DNA of 64,000 bases from Ignavibacteria bacterium (GTDB lineage Bacteria; Bacteroidota; Ignavibacteria; Tepidaquicellales; Tepidaquicellaceae): the NCBI GenBank assembly GCA_041649015.1, contig JBAZNU010000001.1, positions 372,001 to 436,000 on the forward strand. Direction: 5' to 3'. The notes under the pieces are model-generated. The model did no database searches. It was not told the DNA's origin and saw only the letters and a program-made list of their open reading frames with translations. The position numbers were made by a program, and so were the translations under genes. Positions 34,202 through 42,798 of this stretch are shown one piece after another; positions within the stretch are counted from its first letter, which is position 1, and every line of letters starts with the position of its first letter.

Positions 34202-35173
34202 TCAAAAATTCCACGTTACACAATTCAATACTCCGCCGTCTTTTGAGATCTGGCGGATGTCTTTTATGTTAACGCGGATTATTTCACATGCAGGGAGTTC
34301 GTATTTCAGAGTTTTATAAGCTGTTAAATCTTGATATATTCCGTACTGGGGAAGATAAATCTTACTGCCGAGTTTCAGAAAGTTGATATAGTTTCCTGTT
34401 GCTGATGGTGTTACTGCTCTTGAGCTTTCATCACTTATGATTTCATTTTCAATTTGTATAATCTTATAATTATTTCCAAGCTGTTTGTTTAATTCTTTAG
34501 TAAGATTAAAGGTATAGAGATTTTCACTTGAATACTTTTTGAGGTAAGCTGCTATGACAACAGTTTCTTCATCGATAAAACGAACTGTACCGTCTGTGTG
34601 TCCTGTTACATCTCCAGGTTCTACGGGAATGAATATGACTTTTTCAACTCCGGGAATCTGTTTGAAAGAACTTTCTATCTCCCCGATAGAAAAAGAATCG
34701 TTATTTGAAATTATTCTGTTTGTTAATATTACTGTATCCTTTCCGTTGTAAGCAAAGTTACCCCCATCGGATTTAAGAGGAAGAGGGATCGTTTTAATGC
34801 CAAGATACTCAGCAAGTTTGCTGCCTGCTTTATTAAGTTTTGGAATATAGCTTTTATACGAACCGTTGTAATATCCGGTTGTGAAATCAGGTTTAAGATA
34901 TGTAAATTCTCTGTTACCGGTATTTAACGGCAAAGGAGCCCAGTCCCGAATCCATATATCAACGGCTTCCGGAATAACCAATGTTTCATAATTATTTTCT
35001 GGAAATTTATCTTTTATTAACTGTTCAGACTGAATGCTGCATACAATAATTATAATTCGGATTTCATCCTGTAATTTGAATATATAGTCCCTCAGAAATT
35101 CATCATAAAATTTCATGTATCTGTTTAATATACCGTAAGGATATACCAATGCTAATAAATTCTGTTGTGTCAT
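34202..35173 (-). CDS. Agmatine deiminase / peptidyl-arginine deiminase family protein
   Basis: The 323-residue protein has the guanidine-modifying signatures VDIWIRDWAPL, LKSDGGNFAYNG, DVTGHTDGTVRF and the C-terminal nucleophile motif DGGVLNCVTWNF. Members hydrolyse agmatine to N-carbamoylputrescine and ammonia, or deiminate arginine in peptides. No signal peptide is visible, so agmatine deiminase activity is the more likely. The gene faces the HNH gene and is transcribed alone. A degenerate copy of the GACA-N5-TGTC palindrome lies upstream. Confidence 0.85.
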   Translation of the reverse strand: MTQQNLLALVYPYGILNRYMKFYDEFLRDYIFKLQDEIRIIIIVCSIQSEQLIKDKFPENNYETLVIPEAVDIWIRDWAPLPLNTGNREFTYLKPDFTTGYYNGSYKSYIPKLNKAGSKLAEYLGIKTIPLPLKSDGGNFAYNGKDTVILTNRIISNNDSFSIGEIESSFKQIPGVEKVIFIPVEPGDVTGHTDGTVRFIDEETVVIAAYLKKYSSENLYTFNLTKELNKQLGNNYKIIQIENEIISDESSRAVTPSATGNYINFLKLGSKIYLPQYGIYQDLTAYKTLKYELPACEIIRVNIKDIRQISKDGGVLNCVTWNF

Positions 35174-35208
35174 GGCTTTAATTTAAATAAGATTATACTA
35201 ACGTTGAC

Positions 35209-35225
35209 AAGACAAATAGTGTCCC
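35209..35225 (-). promoter_or_regulatory. Degenerate palindrome copy upstream of the deiminase gene
   Basis: AAGACA, spacer AAATA..., TGTCCC: GACA-N5-TGTC is kept. At the standard 11-bp distance on the minus strand only a weak TATAATCT-like element is found, so function is doubtful. Confidence 0.35.
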
Positions 35226-35305
35226 TGATAATGAAAGCTTAATAATGTAAATAAGAACACCCCTCCTTCTCAAAAGAAGGAGATGTTTTGTTCAATTAAC
35301 GGTTA

Positions 35306-36076
35306 TCACTCTATGGCAAATGTAACATTAACAACAGCGGTTATGGTCTTTTCAAGCGAACGTGTGTCATTGATACCGTAATCGGATACTTCAGTTGAAT
35401 TTTTTGCATTTATCTGCATGACTCCTGTTTTTGATGAGCGGACATCGCCGACGCTATTGCCTGTTGCTTTTGCTATCTGCTCTGAACGAATTTTTGCATC
35501 CTGCGAAGCAAGACCTATCATTTCAATTTTCAGGTCGCTGAGTTTTGTATAAAGAAATGAAGGTTCTTCTGAGTTAATGTCGATTCCCTGATCGATGAGC
35601 TCTGTCACTGTTCTTGAAAGAAGGTCGATTTTATCAACGTCATTTGATTCGACTTTAATATTCTGTGACAAACTAAACCCTCTGGTTTTATCCGATGAGC
35701 TTTTTTCAAGACCAAATCCATCAAACGGATTACCTGTCTTTCCTTCATAAAGCGTTTTTGTAGTGATGGAAGAAAACATCAGTTTATCCTCAGGAAATCC
35801 GAATGAAATCAAGTAATTTTTCACCTTAGTGTTTGTTTCCTGAAGTTTTGCATAGGCCTCCTTCATTGACGGAGCATCAGCAGAAAAAGAACCCGACCAG
35901 ATACCAAGGTCTGACTTTATCTGTTTAGATGCTGAGCCGGTTACAGCAATTGTGACATTGCTGCTTGCGACTTTCTTCCATGTGCCTGACATAATAACGG
36001 CACCGATGATGAAACCGAGAGAGAGGATAAGTGCAAAGATGATGTAGCTGCGGTAGTGATTGGTTGTGTTGTCCAT
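35306..36076 (-). CDS. SIMPL domain (DUF541) membrane-anchored protein
   Basis: The protein has an N-terminal membrane anchor (SYIIFALILSLGFIIGAVIM) and a SIMPL domain: VTGSASKQIKSDLGIWSGSF, MKEAYAKLQETNTKVKNYL, FSLSQNIKVESNDVDKIDLL, AKIRSEQIAKATGNSVGDV. SIMPL proteins form ring-like oligomers in the periplasm, with poorly defined roles. The frame is open to 36145; I chose the ATG at 36074-36076 (MDNTTNHYRSY), though an ATG at 36103, two bases after the upstream stop, is also possible. It is probably co-transcribed with the gene at 36105. Confidence 0.8.
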   Translation of the reverse strand: MDNTTNHYRSYIIFALILSLGFIIGAVIMSGTWKKVASSNVTIAVTGSASKQIKSDLGIWSGSFSADAPSMKEAYAKLQETNTKVKNYLISFGFPEDKLMFSSITTKTLYEGKTGNPFDGFGLEKSSSDKTRGFSLSQNIKVESNDVDKIDLLSRTVTELIDQGIDINSEEPSFLYTKLSDLKIEMIGLASQDAKIRSEQIAKATGNSVGDVRSSKTGVMQINAKNSTEVSDYGINDTRSLEKTITAVVNVTFAIE

Positions 36077-36104
36077 GTGTTTAATATTTAGTTTTTGAAA
36101 CATT

Positions 36105-36899
36105 TTATTTGTGTTGTTGTTCAAACTCTTCGTTGAGAATATCATATCTTTTTGTAAATGAATAATGACGTGTTATAAAACGTTTTGTCATTTCAGGGTT
36201 TTCATCGTTTGGTTCCACGTCAAAATCAATTGCTTTTAAAAGCAGAGCCCACCTATTAAGAATCATATTCTTGGGGTCTTTTTCTTTTAAATGTTCAAAA
36301 GGATAATACCATGTATGGAATCTTTTTTCATGTATCAGGAAATAATAGTTGAAAAGAATATTGTTTGCATTAACGATAATATCTATAGTTTTAAAGTCTT
36401 TCGGATTGTCCGCTCCGATTAAATCATCAATGGATTCATTATCCATTATGCTGAAATTAATTATACTGCCGTTATTATCGATAACTCCGGCAATCTTTTC
36501 CTGTGTTTCCCTGATGATTGGATTATTGTTAAAGTATTCAAGGAATTCATATATATCGTTGTTATTTTTGTAAACACTATCAATAGCAACCTCAATATTC
36601 CTGAAATACCTGTACACCTCCTTTAGAATCCTTGGGTAATTTATAAGATGAAGATTTTTATCAAGTTTTGTGATGCCGAAAGAATCAGCAAGCTTTCTGA
36701 ACATGATCTTGGCAACAACCCGGTAATTTAATTGCGGAAAACCTATATCTGTTAAAAATTTTAATGATTCATCGGTTTCTTCGGTATCTAATATGTTTAG
36801 ATAGAAGTTGTAAATTGTTCTTTCTCTTATACCACCCAGAATAACGTTTAGTTCTTCAAGAGGGAACGCTCTTATAATTTTGTTTTCAACAGTATCCAT
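36105..36899 (-). CDS. Unrecognised cytoplasmic protein with a promoter abutting its start
   Basis: The 264-residue product begins MDTVENKIIRAFPLEELN and is helical and charged, with no signal peptide or known motif. I chose the ATG at 36897-36899 rather than the in-frame TTG at 36929. The minus-strand promoter element TATTTTTG (36911 to 36904) lies only 4 bases upstream, so the transcript should start at or next to the ATG and be essentially leaderless. The SIMPL gene follows directly. Confidence 0.55.
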   Translation of the reverse strand: MDTVENKIIRAFPLEELNVILGGIRERTIYNFYLNILDTEETDESLKFLTDIGFPQLNYRVVAKIMFRKLADSFGITKLDKNLHLINYPRILKEVYRYFRNIEVAIDSVYKNNNDIYEFLEYFNNNPIIRETQEKIAGVIDNNGSIINFSIMDNESIDDLIGADNPKDFKTIDIIVNANNILFNYYFLIHEKRFHTWYYPFEHLKEKDPKNMILNRWALLLKAIDFDVEPNDENPEMTKRFITRHYSFTKRYDILNEEFEQQHK

Positions 36900-36903
36900 G
36901 GAG

Positions 36904-36939
36904 CAAAAATAAGAAGGGCAGGGTGACAAAGGATGTCTC
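36904..36939 (-). promoter_or_regulatory. Palindrome plus TATTTTTG promoter, minus strand
   Basis: Palindrome GTGACA, spacer AAGGA, TGTCTC (36923-36939). Toward the minus strand, exactly 11 bases lie between the palindrome and CAAAAATA, which is TATTTTTG on the minus strand. On the plus side the 11-bp spaced element is degenerate (TATTTTAG, 36951). Confidence 0.7.
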
Positions 36940-37120
36940 TGTAAGGTATTTATTTTAGAAGAGTGGTTTTATATTTGGAAAGTTTTACGTTATTCCATTC
37001 GTAAGCAGTGCCGATGACGGAAACGAGGAGCTACTATTTTCTTATTATATTTCATGTATGAAAACAGTTATTTATAAGAACACGAGTACGAGTAAAAGCA
37101 ATAAAAATAATAAAAACAGC

Positions 37121-37156
37121 AAGACGTTAAATGTCCCTGTAATAATTTTATATTTG
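37121..37156 (+). promoter_or_regulatory. Half-conserved palindrome plus TATATTTG promoter
   Basis: The left arm is weak (AAGACG), spacer TTAAA, right arm TGTCCC (37132-37137); 11 bases; TATATTTG at 37149. The lipoprotein gene starts 26 bases after the element, as at 27961. Confidence 0.65.
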
Positions 37157-37182
37157 TAAAGTATTAAATTAACATTAATAAT

Positions 37183-37671
37183 ATGAAAAACTTATTAGTT
37201 GTAATAGTGTTAATGCTGGTGATTTACAGCTGCGGTGATACAAGCAAAAAAACGGTAGAAAGGAAAGAGGTTAAAAAAGAAGCAGAGAAAACCACAATAG
37301 ATTCACCTGAGGACGCAAGAAAGAATGCAATCGGGACATGGCAATTTATTATGGGAGAAGTATGGTACAAATATGTAATTAAAAACGACGGTAGTTTTGA
37401 TTATTTTATGGCCGAACCCAAAAACGGAAAGTGGACGCAAAATCAAGGGGGTACCTGGGATGTTGGAAACGAAAGATACAATGATACAGGCAATAAATTT
37501 TATTACTTTGCGGTAACACATAAAAGAAAAGCAGGATATAGAAATGAACGAGACGAGTATCACACATACAAGTTTGCCTATAAAAATTCCAAAATGGTGT
37601 ACTCCCCTAATTATGAAGCCGTGGGAAATCCGCTTGGTATTAAGACAGATGAAAGTCCATGGAAAGATTAA
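37183..37671 (+). CDS. Unrecognised lipoprotein, lipocalin-like outline
   Basis: The 162-residue protein has a lipoprotein signal (VIVLMLVIYSCGD), a Lys/Glu-rich linker, then a beta-rich domain beginning IGTWQFIMGEVWYKYVIKND and continuing through W- and Y-rich strands (GGTWDVGNERYNDTG). The G-x-W start is lipocalin-like, but I do not assign a family. It precedes the XAC2610-like gene by 28 bases and shares its promoter. Confidence 0.6.
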   Translation: MKNLLVVIVLMLVIYSCGDTSKKTVERKEVKKEAEKTTIDSPEDARKNAIGTWQFIMGEVWYKYVIKNDGSFDYFMAEPKNGKWTQNQGGTWDVGNERYNDTGNKFYYFAVTHKRKAGYRNERDEYHTYKFAYKNSKMVYSPNYEAVGNPLGIKTDESPWKD

Positions 37672-37698
37672 GCGATTAAAAATGATAATCCCTAAAAC

Positions 37699-38517
37699 TT
37701 GTTAAAGACAAAGAATATACGAACAATATTGATTTCTGCGGCTGTAATAATATCTATTGCAGTGTGGGTAATCTTTACACCACAGGAAAGATATTATTCA
37801 GTTCAGGAAAACCAGATGACAGCGGCTGATTCGACAAAGAATAATACAAGAATAATGGATTCGATTGATACTGCAGATGAGGATGAAAGGAGCCGGGGAA
37901 GAAAAGTCACAACAAAAGAATTTATAGTAGACAACTTTTCAGATTATTACTACGGGAAAGTTACAGTATATGATGCAGGAGAATATAACGCACCCGGAAA
38001 GGCTGAGATATACAGCAAGAAAAACAATAGAAAGCTTTTAAGTGTTAAATCCAGCACAATAAACTGGGGGATATCTAGCAGCAAACCGGACACGAATATT
38101 AAGATAATGTACGGAGAGCAAGACGTTATAATATATGAAGACTTTAATTTTGACGGAATAAAGGACTTTGCTTTTCTGGACGGGGCTTGTAATAAATATT
38201 TTACCCCTTCATACACGGTATATCTGATATTAAACCGTAAGATAGTTCACAGCAAGGGGTTTACTAATCTTGCAAGGTATTATCTGGGGATGTTCGACGT
38301 TGACAGAAAAAGGAAAATAATAGCTGTATATGAAAAAGGCGGATGCTGCTATACTGCATATAAAGAGTATAAGGTGGTGAATAATTCTCCTGCGGTTGTT
38401 TTAATAGAGGAACAGGAAATTAAAGACAATTACCTTTTTAAGACAACGAGAAAATTATTGAAAAACGGAAAGTGGAGAAAGAAGACAACGAAGGAAAAGG
38501 CGCATAAGGATTATTAG
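37699..38517 (+). CDS. XAC2610-like protein, copy 2
   Basis: The 272-residue paralogue of the gene at 31517 has the same TTG start, the same N-terminal anchor (ILISAAVIISIAVWVIFTPQ) and the same core IYEDFNFDGIKDFAFLDGAC. The copies are alike along their whole length, with differences scattered rather than clustered, so both have been under selection or the duplication is recent. Cysteine-containing segments differ (GGCCYTAYKEYKV versus SGYCYNEYKEYKV). It should face the periplasm. See the first copy for the family link. Confidence 0.65.
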   Translation: MLKTKNIRTILISAAVIISIAVWVIFTPQERYYSVQENQMTAADSTKNNTRIMDSIDTADEDERSRGRKVTTKEFIVDNFSDYYYGKVTVYDAGEYNAPGKAEIYSKKNNRKLLSVKSSTINWGISSSKPDTNIKIMYGEQDVIIYEDFNFDGIKDFAFLDGACNKYFTPSYTVYLILNRKIVHSKGFTNLARYYLGMFDVDRKRKIIAVYEKGGCCYTAYKEYKVVNNSPAVVLIEEQEIKDNYLFKTTRKLLKNGKWRKKTTKEKAHKDY

Positions 38518-38631
38518 AATGATAAAGTTTTTATGTAATTCACAAATGTTATAATTGAACATTTCTTATATAACAGACCGCAACCAAGATGGTTGCGTTG
38601 CACTAATAAATAAATATATGAGAGAAATATT

Positions 38632-39357
38632 TTAAATATTTAGTTGATTAATAAAAGATCGCGTCCTTTTCCATACAACAATATTATCATCGATGTGAAT
38701 ACCATGATTCATCATAAACTCGGAGTAAAGCATGTATTCTTCCCAAACCGGAATATCGTGGTTGTTCCTTGCATTGTCACCACCTCCTATAAGAACAATT
38801 TTAGGTTTACCGTAAGGATTAATTATTACAGCATTATGAAGTTGTTCGCCTTCATCGGTCAATAGTTCGTACCTGCTGTTATATCTATTATAAATTCTTG
38901 CAATAAATTCCGGATAACTCTTATTCGAATAATACAATGCCTGATACGTACTGACTGTTTCTCCGCATATATAAAACAACCTGAATCTGTTATGTCCATA
39001 ATCCTTGGGTGAATGTTCTTTCAGGTCGTAAACTACGTAATATGCAAAAGGTTGTTTTATATCATAATATAATTGCTCTTTGTTAAATACAGGGTCGTTA
39101 AATCCTTCCATAAATGAAGGAAACCACTCTGTCGTTATGATTTCATCCAAATCGACTTTTCTGTATCCTATTACTTTATAGTCAGGTGCGGTATCCATTT
39201 GCTGCAAAAACATTTCCTCTGTCATTTTAGAGCCGCAAAACACCAAACTTCGAGTAGTTTTTACAAACATCGACATTATTCTCACTTCGAATCGTTCTGC
39301 CGCATAAAAGAACGAAAAGGAAAAGAAAGTATTCAACCTTAAACCATCTTTTTCCAT
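38632..39357 (-). CDS. Unrecognised protein with an uncertain N-terminus
   Basis: The main frame gives a soluble protein: MTEEMFLQQMDTAPDYKVIG, FNDPVFNKEQLYYDIKQPFAYYVVYDL, IVLIGGGDNARNNHDIPVWEEYMLYSEFM. I put the start at MEKDGLRLN (39355-39357), 10 bases after GGAGGAG. A frame one base away from the same region encodes a better hydrophobic leader (KVEYFLFLFVLLCGRTI), then stops near 39230. A frameshift joining that leader to the main frame is possible. No family is recognised. Confidence 0.5.
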   Translation of the reverse strand: MEKDGLRLNTFFSFSFFYAAERFEVRIMSMFVKTTRSLVFCGSKMTEEMFLQQMDTAPDYKVIGYRKVDLDEIITTEWFPSFMEGFNDPVFNKEQLYYDIKQPFAYYVVYDLKEHSPKDYGHNRFRLFYICGETVSTYQALYYSNKSYPEFIARIYNRYNSRYELLTDEGEQLHNAVIINPYGKPKIVLIGGGDNARNNHDIPVWEEYMLYSEFMMNHGIHIDDNIVVWKRTRSFINQLNI

Positions 39358-39475
39358 TGACCAACTCCTCCATTTGTTTCTTTCGTGGTTGTTTATTTTG
39401 TATATCCACCTTTTGCGATGTTTCATTGTACATTAATTGCTTTTATTTGTCTGCTCATAATATGAAAATTAATAA

Positions 39476-39511
39476 GAGACAAGTTATGTCCCTGTAAGGT
39501 GTTTATTTTTG
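39476..39511 (+). promoter_or_regulatory. Palindrome plus TATTTTTG promoter of the WYL regulator gene
   Basis: GAGACA, spacer AGTTA, TGTCCC (39476-39492); 11 bases; TATTTTTG at 39504. The stretch after TGTC (YCTGTAAGGTRTTTATTTT) is nearly the same as the copy at 36934, so these two are recent duplicates or under strong constraint. Confidence 0.7.
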
Positions 39512-39534
39512 TTAATTGAATGCATAATTTTAAT

Positions 39535-40548
39535 ATGAACATAAACCTCGGTACAATTATGGCAAAACAAAATAAAGCGGTGGTAGGTAAAGACCTGCTG
39601 AGAAGAATTTCAAAGATAAACAGGGAGATAAAAGACGGAAGGTTTCCGAATAAGGAGAGGTTGGCGAGAAGTCTAGAGGTATCCACTAAGACGATACAGA
39701 GGGATATCGAATACATGAAGTTTGAGCATAACGCTCCGATTGAGTTTGATAAGCTGCGCAAAGGATTCTATTATACAGATGACGGATTCAATCTGAACCC
39801 GCTGACGGTTGATGCGAGCGATTTTCTGGCTGTTGCCGTAACGGAGAAGGTACTGGAGCAGTACAAGAATACGCCATACAGCAAGTATTTCAAGAATTTT
39901 TACAGGAAGATTGAGAATATATTTGAGGGGAAGCTTTCTGTTAATATAAATGACATTGATAAAATACTCAGTTTTTATGTGGGACCGGTGAGGTATGTAT
40001 CTGAAGAAGTGATGAACGTATGCGAGCGGGCACTTAGGGAAACCATAAGATGCAGGATGACTTATTTGACCGGTTACAGCGGTGCTGTTTCTGAGAGATT
40101 AATAGATATATATCATCTGAAAAACTTTAACGGTAACTGGTATATAATAGGTTACTGCCATAAAGCTAAGAGAATAAAAGTGTTTGCAGTAAGCCGTATC
40201 AAGGAAATTAAATTAACAAACCAATATTTTAACGTTCCTGATGATTTCAGCATAGAAAAGTATTTTGAAAACAGTTTCGGGATCTTTGAGAGCGATAAAC
40301 TCTACAATGTTAAACTGAAGATAATGAATGAATCCGTCAGGTATGTAAAGGAAAAGAAAGGGCACAGTTCGGAGAAAATCACTGATCAGAAAGACGGTTC
40401 GATTATTCTGGAATACAAGGTAAACAATTTAACAGAATTAACCTTCTTCGTGCTTTCGCTTGGAAGAGACTGCGAGGTGATAAGTCCCAAAGAGTTCAGA
40501 GAGGAAGTGATAAAGGAGCTGAAGGGGGCGCTAAAGAATTATTTGTAA
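39535..40548 (+). CDS. WYL-domain transcriptional regulator
   Basis: The protein has an N-terminal winged HTH (LLRRISKINREIKDGRFPNK, LARSLEVSTKTIQRDIEYM), a central WYL domain (RMTYLTGYSG...LIDIYHLKNFNGNWYIIGYC, RIKVFAVSRIKEIKLT) and a WCX-like C-terminus (VISPKEFREEVIKELKG). WYL proteins sense ligands, often nucleic acids or nucleotides, and regulate phage-defence loci (BrxR, CapW). I prefer the ATG at 39535; 39520 falls only 8 bases after the -7 element and 39559 is another option. Its promoter contains the shared GACA-N5-TGTC palindrome, so it is a candidate for the factor that binds it. Confidence 0.85.
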   Translation: MNINLGTIMAKQNKAVVGKDLLRRISKINREIKDGRFPNKERLARSLEVSTKTIQRDIEYMKFEHNAPIEFDKLRKGFYYTDDGFNLNPLTVDASDFLAVAVTEKVLEQYKNTPYSKYFKNFYRKIENIFEGKLSVNINDIDKILSFYVGPVRYVSEEVMNVCERALRETIRCRMTYLTGYSGAVSERLIDIYHLKNFNGNWYIIGYCHKAKRIKVFAVSRIKEIKLTNQYFNVPDDFSIEKYFENSFGIFESDKLYNVKLKIMNESVRYVKEKKGHSSEKITDQKDGSIILEYKVNNLTELTFFVLSLGRDCEVISPKEFREEVIKELKGALKNYL

Positions 40549-41207
40549 TCCTTTATTACACTATAAAAAGAGTTCAACATTCCTGAACAAGCTTTAATTA
40601 AATCTTCACTAAATTCAGCTTCCTGAGTATTGATAATCTGTAAAATCCAGAGTTGTGAATTTTTATTTAAAGTTTCTATTTTATTTCTTAGCTCTTCTCT
40701 AGTTGAGAATTTCGGGGGCATTCGACTTAAGGAAATATAATGATATTTAAACTTCTGATACTTTATGCTTTCGATTTTACTAATATTCTCTTGTTCAACA
40801 AAATATTTTTCAAATCCGTCCTCAAAATTAGTTTTCATTTCTGCGCACATAAGTAATATGTTGCTATTTTTAACTTTTATTAATAAATCAATATTTACTT
40901 TTTTATGTCCTTTTGTTTTCCAAGGACAGTCAAGTTGGTATTTGTTAATAATTTCGATTTTGTCTGATTTATTAAGATTCTCTACACAAACATCTAAGGC
41001 AAACTTAAAAATCCATTCTATTAGAATTCCACCGAAACTACTGTGATTTAGTTTGTTATTCTCAGCAAAAGTTAAATATTTTTCACGATATTCTTTTATT
41101 AATTGTAGAAATATTTTAGAACCCTTGTCATCGTCCCTTTCAAATACATTATATTGACATGTTAATTCTTTTAATATTTCCCTTTTGAAGTACTTTAAGA
41201 AACCCAT
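40539..41207 (-). CDS. Putative PD-(D/E)XK nuclease-fold protein
   Basis: The 222-residue protein begins MGFLKYFKREILKELT. The centre has KKVNIDLLIKVKNS followed by ILLMCAEMKTN: Asp107, then Glu123-x-Lys125 on the next strand, the layout of a PD-(D/E)XK restriction-endonuclease core. An upstream helix GGILIEWIFKFALD precedes it, as in many such folds. Nuclease activity is inferred. It converges on the WYL gene with a 10-base overlap of the 3' ends. Confidence 0.55.
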   Translation of the reverse strand: MGFLKYFKREILKELTCQYNVFERDDDKGSKIFLQLIKEYREKYLTFAENNKLNHSSFGGILIEWIFKFALDVCVENLNKSDKIEIINKYQLDCPWKTKGHKKVNIDLLIKVKNSNILLMCAEMKTNFEDGFEKYFVEQENISKIESIKYQKFKYHYISLSRMPPKFSTREELRNKIETLNKNSQLWILQIINTQEAEFSEDLIKACSGMLNSFYSVIKDYK

Positions 41208-41316
41208 TTTTACTAAATAATGCTAATTAAGTAAAGCCTTAATAAGCATTAAAATTATAAAAAATATTGAGGAATACAAGACCTAATAATCGCTGATATT
41301 AAATATTGCTTATACT

Positions 41317-41352
41317 AGGACACGCCTTGTCCACCCCATCCTCGTATATTTG
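41317..41352 (+). promoter_or_regulatory. Palindrome plus TATATTTG promoter of the AAA+ gene
   Basis: AGGACA, spacer CGCCT, TGTCCA (41317-41333); 11 bases; TATATTTG at 41345. The TTG inside this element is an in-frame start candidate but is promoter sequence; the gene starts at the ATG 18 bases later. Confidence 0.72.
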
Positions 41353-41370
41353 TATAAAATAAATCATTAT

Positions 41371-42636
41371 ATGGAAAACAAAGCAAATAGCGAGGCGTAC
41401 GTGAACGGAAACGGGAAGGTTCACTTCGGTAATAGGATTGATTATTCTACCAAAAGGATTAACTATGAGTTTAATAAGTTCTATTTCAAAGAAATTCTGA
41501 AATTGTTGCAGAATGTTTATGAGGAAAAAATCGCAATTCCCGAAATTAAAGTAAACCGGTTATTTTCTCATAGCAGTGATGGTTATATGAATGTTGTCTC
41601 ATATTTAGATAATACCACCATACTGGAAATCGGTTTGGACAATATAACGTGTGAATTTGAATGTAGTGGTGTTATGTATCTTCTTAATATGTACACAGAA
41701 ATTGACAGGTCAAGGTTTATGCATTACTGCTTAAATTTTTCATACCCCAAAGACCATATTCCAAACGAAAGAATAGGTCACGAACTTCTTAGACTGGCAT
41801 TTCATTATACATCCGCTTTTAAAAGGGGATGCTGTGAAATCAGTTTATTTAATAACGAACGTGAAGCAGTTAGTCATCTTAATGTAAATTTTATTAAACC
41901 TCCCGAAAGTGATATCAAAAATATTTTTCTCAAAGATGAAATTAAATCCGACATTGAAAGGTTCATTTATACTTTTAATAACTTCGAAAAGCACGAAACG
42001 CCTTTGCGATATCTTCTGTCAGGTAAACCCGGTCTTGGCAAAACAGAGATTATCCGTTCTATAATAAGCAGATGCTCTCCGAACGGGTGCGTCGTCATTC
42101 CAAAGGATATGAGCGGTGCAGACTGGCTCGTATTTGAATTTGCAAAGTTGTTTTCTCCGGTACTCGTTTGTGTAGATGATATTGATTTAATATTCGGCAA
42201 AAGGGATGAAGGATACGGAAAGAGAAACCTTAACAAGTTTCTAACAATGCTTGACGGCATAATGCAGAATAAATTCTTCCTTGTTGCAACCACTAACGAT
42301 AAGAAGCTCGTCGATATGGCAGCTTCGCGTCCCGGCAGGTTTGATGAAATAATCGACTTTGGCGACTTTGAAAGAAAGTTCTATATGGATTTAATTATGA
42401 ATCATACCAAAGAAGAGAAAATCTTGAACCTATTCACTGATGAAGTGATGAACTTTATGGAAGGTAAAAAAGTATCTGGTGCATACATAGTTAATTTAAT
42501 CAAGCAGATAAAGATTATGTTCGAATTGAATCCTAACTTTTCATTCGATGACTTGATGAAATATCTTAACAGAAACTATAAAGGGTTTTATAAATCACAG
42601 GTAGAAACCGACCGTAGTTTTGGTTTTGGAAAATAA
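41371..42636 (+). CDS. AAA+ ATPase with unrecognised N-terminal domain
   Basis: The 421-residue protein has an N-terminal domain of about 200 residues that I do not recognise, then a classical AAA+ module: Walker A SGKPGLGKTE (residues 217-226), Walker B VLVCVDDID (264-272), sensor-1 FLVATTND (303-310) and arginine-finger region ASRPGRFDEI (318-327). This is the FtsH/CDC48-like type. It should form a ring that remodels protein or DNA complexes with ATP. Downstream are a small membrane gene, a partial duplication of its own 3' end, and a helical protein gene. Likely a defence or stress AAA system; the partner is unknown. Confidence 0.85.
   Translation: MENKANSEAYVNGNGKVHFGNRIDYSTKRINYEFNKFYFKEILKLLQNVYEEKIAIPEIKVNRLFSHSSDGYMNVVSYLDNTTILEIGLDNITCEFECSGVMYLLNMYTEIDRSRFMHYCLNFSYPKDHIPNERIGHELLRLAFHYTSAFKRGCCEISLFNNEREAVSHLNVNFIKPPESDIKNIFLKDEIKSDIERFIYTFNNFEKHETPLRYLLSGKPGLGKTEIIRSIISRCSPNGCVVIPKDMSGADWLVFEFAKLFSPVLVCVDDIDLIFGKRDEGYGKRNLNKFLTMLDGIMQNKFFLVATTNDKKLVDMAASRPGRFDEIIDFGDFERKFYMDLIMNHTKEEKILNLFTDEVMNFMEGKKVSGAYIVNLIKQIKIMFELNPNFSFDDLMKYLNRNYKGFYKSQVETDRSFGFGK
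42503..42636 (+). repeat. Source copy of a 134-bp direct repeat (3' end of the AAA+ gene)
   Basis: The last 134 bases of the AAA+ gene, including the stop, recur at 42799-42932 with only a few substitutions. The two copies bracket a 44-codon membrane gene. Confidence 0.9.
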
Positions 42637-42649
42637 GGGAGGAAAGAAA

Positions 42650-42784
42650 ATGGGTGAAAATACAGAAAGACTGGCAAAGAGATTCCTTATTATGCAGAAT
42701 GTATCGATTGGGTGTCTGCTATTCCCGCTTGCGTTACTGATTTTGTTTGGGTTGATATTGATGTGTGCATATATGGGACGGTGA
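42650..42784 (+). CDS. 44-residue single-span membrane protein
   Basis: A strong Shine-Dalgarno (GGGAGGAAAG) precedes the ATG. The product is MGENTERLAKRFLIMQNVSI followed by a 20-residue hydrophobic span (GCLLFPLALLILFGLILMC) and AYMGR. It begins 13 bases after the AAA+ stop and lies between the two copies of the 134-bp repeat. Size and topology would suit a membrane effector or a toxin-like peptide coupled to the ATPase, which is speculation. Confidence 0.6.
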   Translation: MGENTERLAKRFLIMQNVSIGCLLFPLALLILFGLILMCAYMGR

Positions 42785-42798
42785 AGAACAGGGAGAGC

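Noticed and set aside
41350..41370. TTG start for the AAA+ gene
   Set aside because: That TTG is the end of the TATATTTG promoter element; the ATG at 41371 is better placed.
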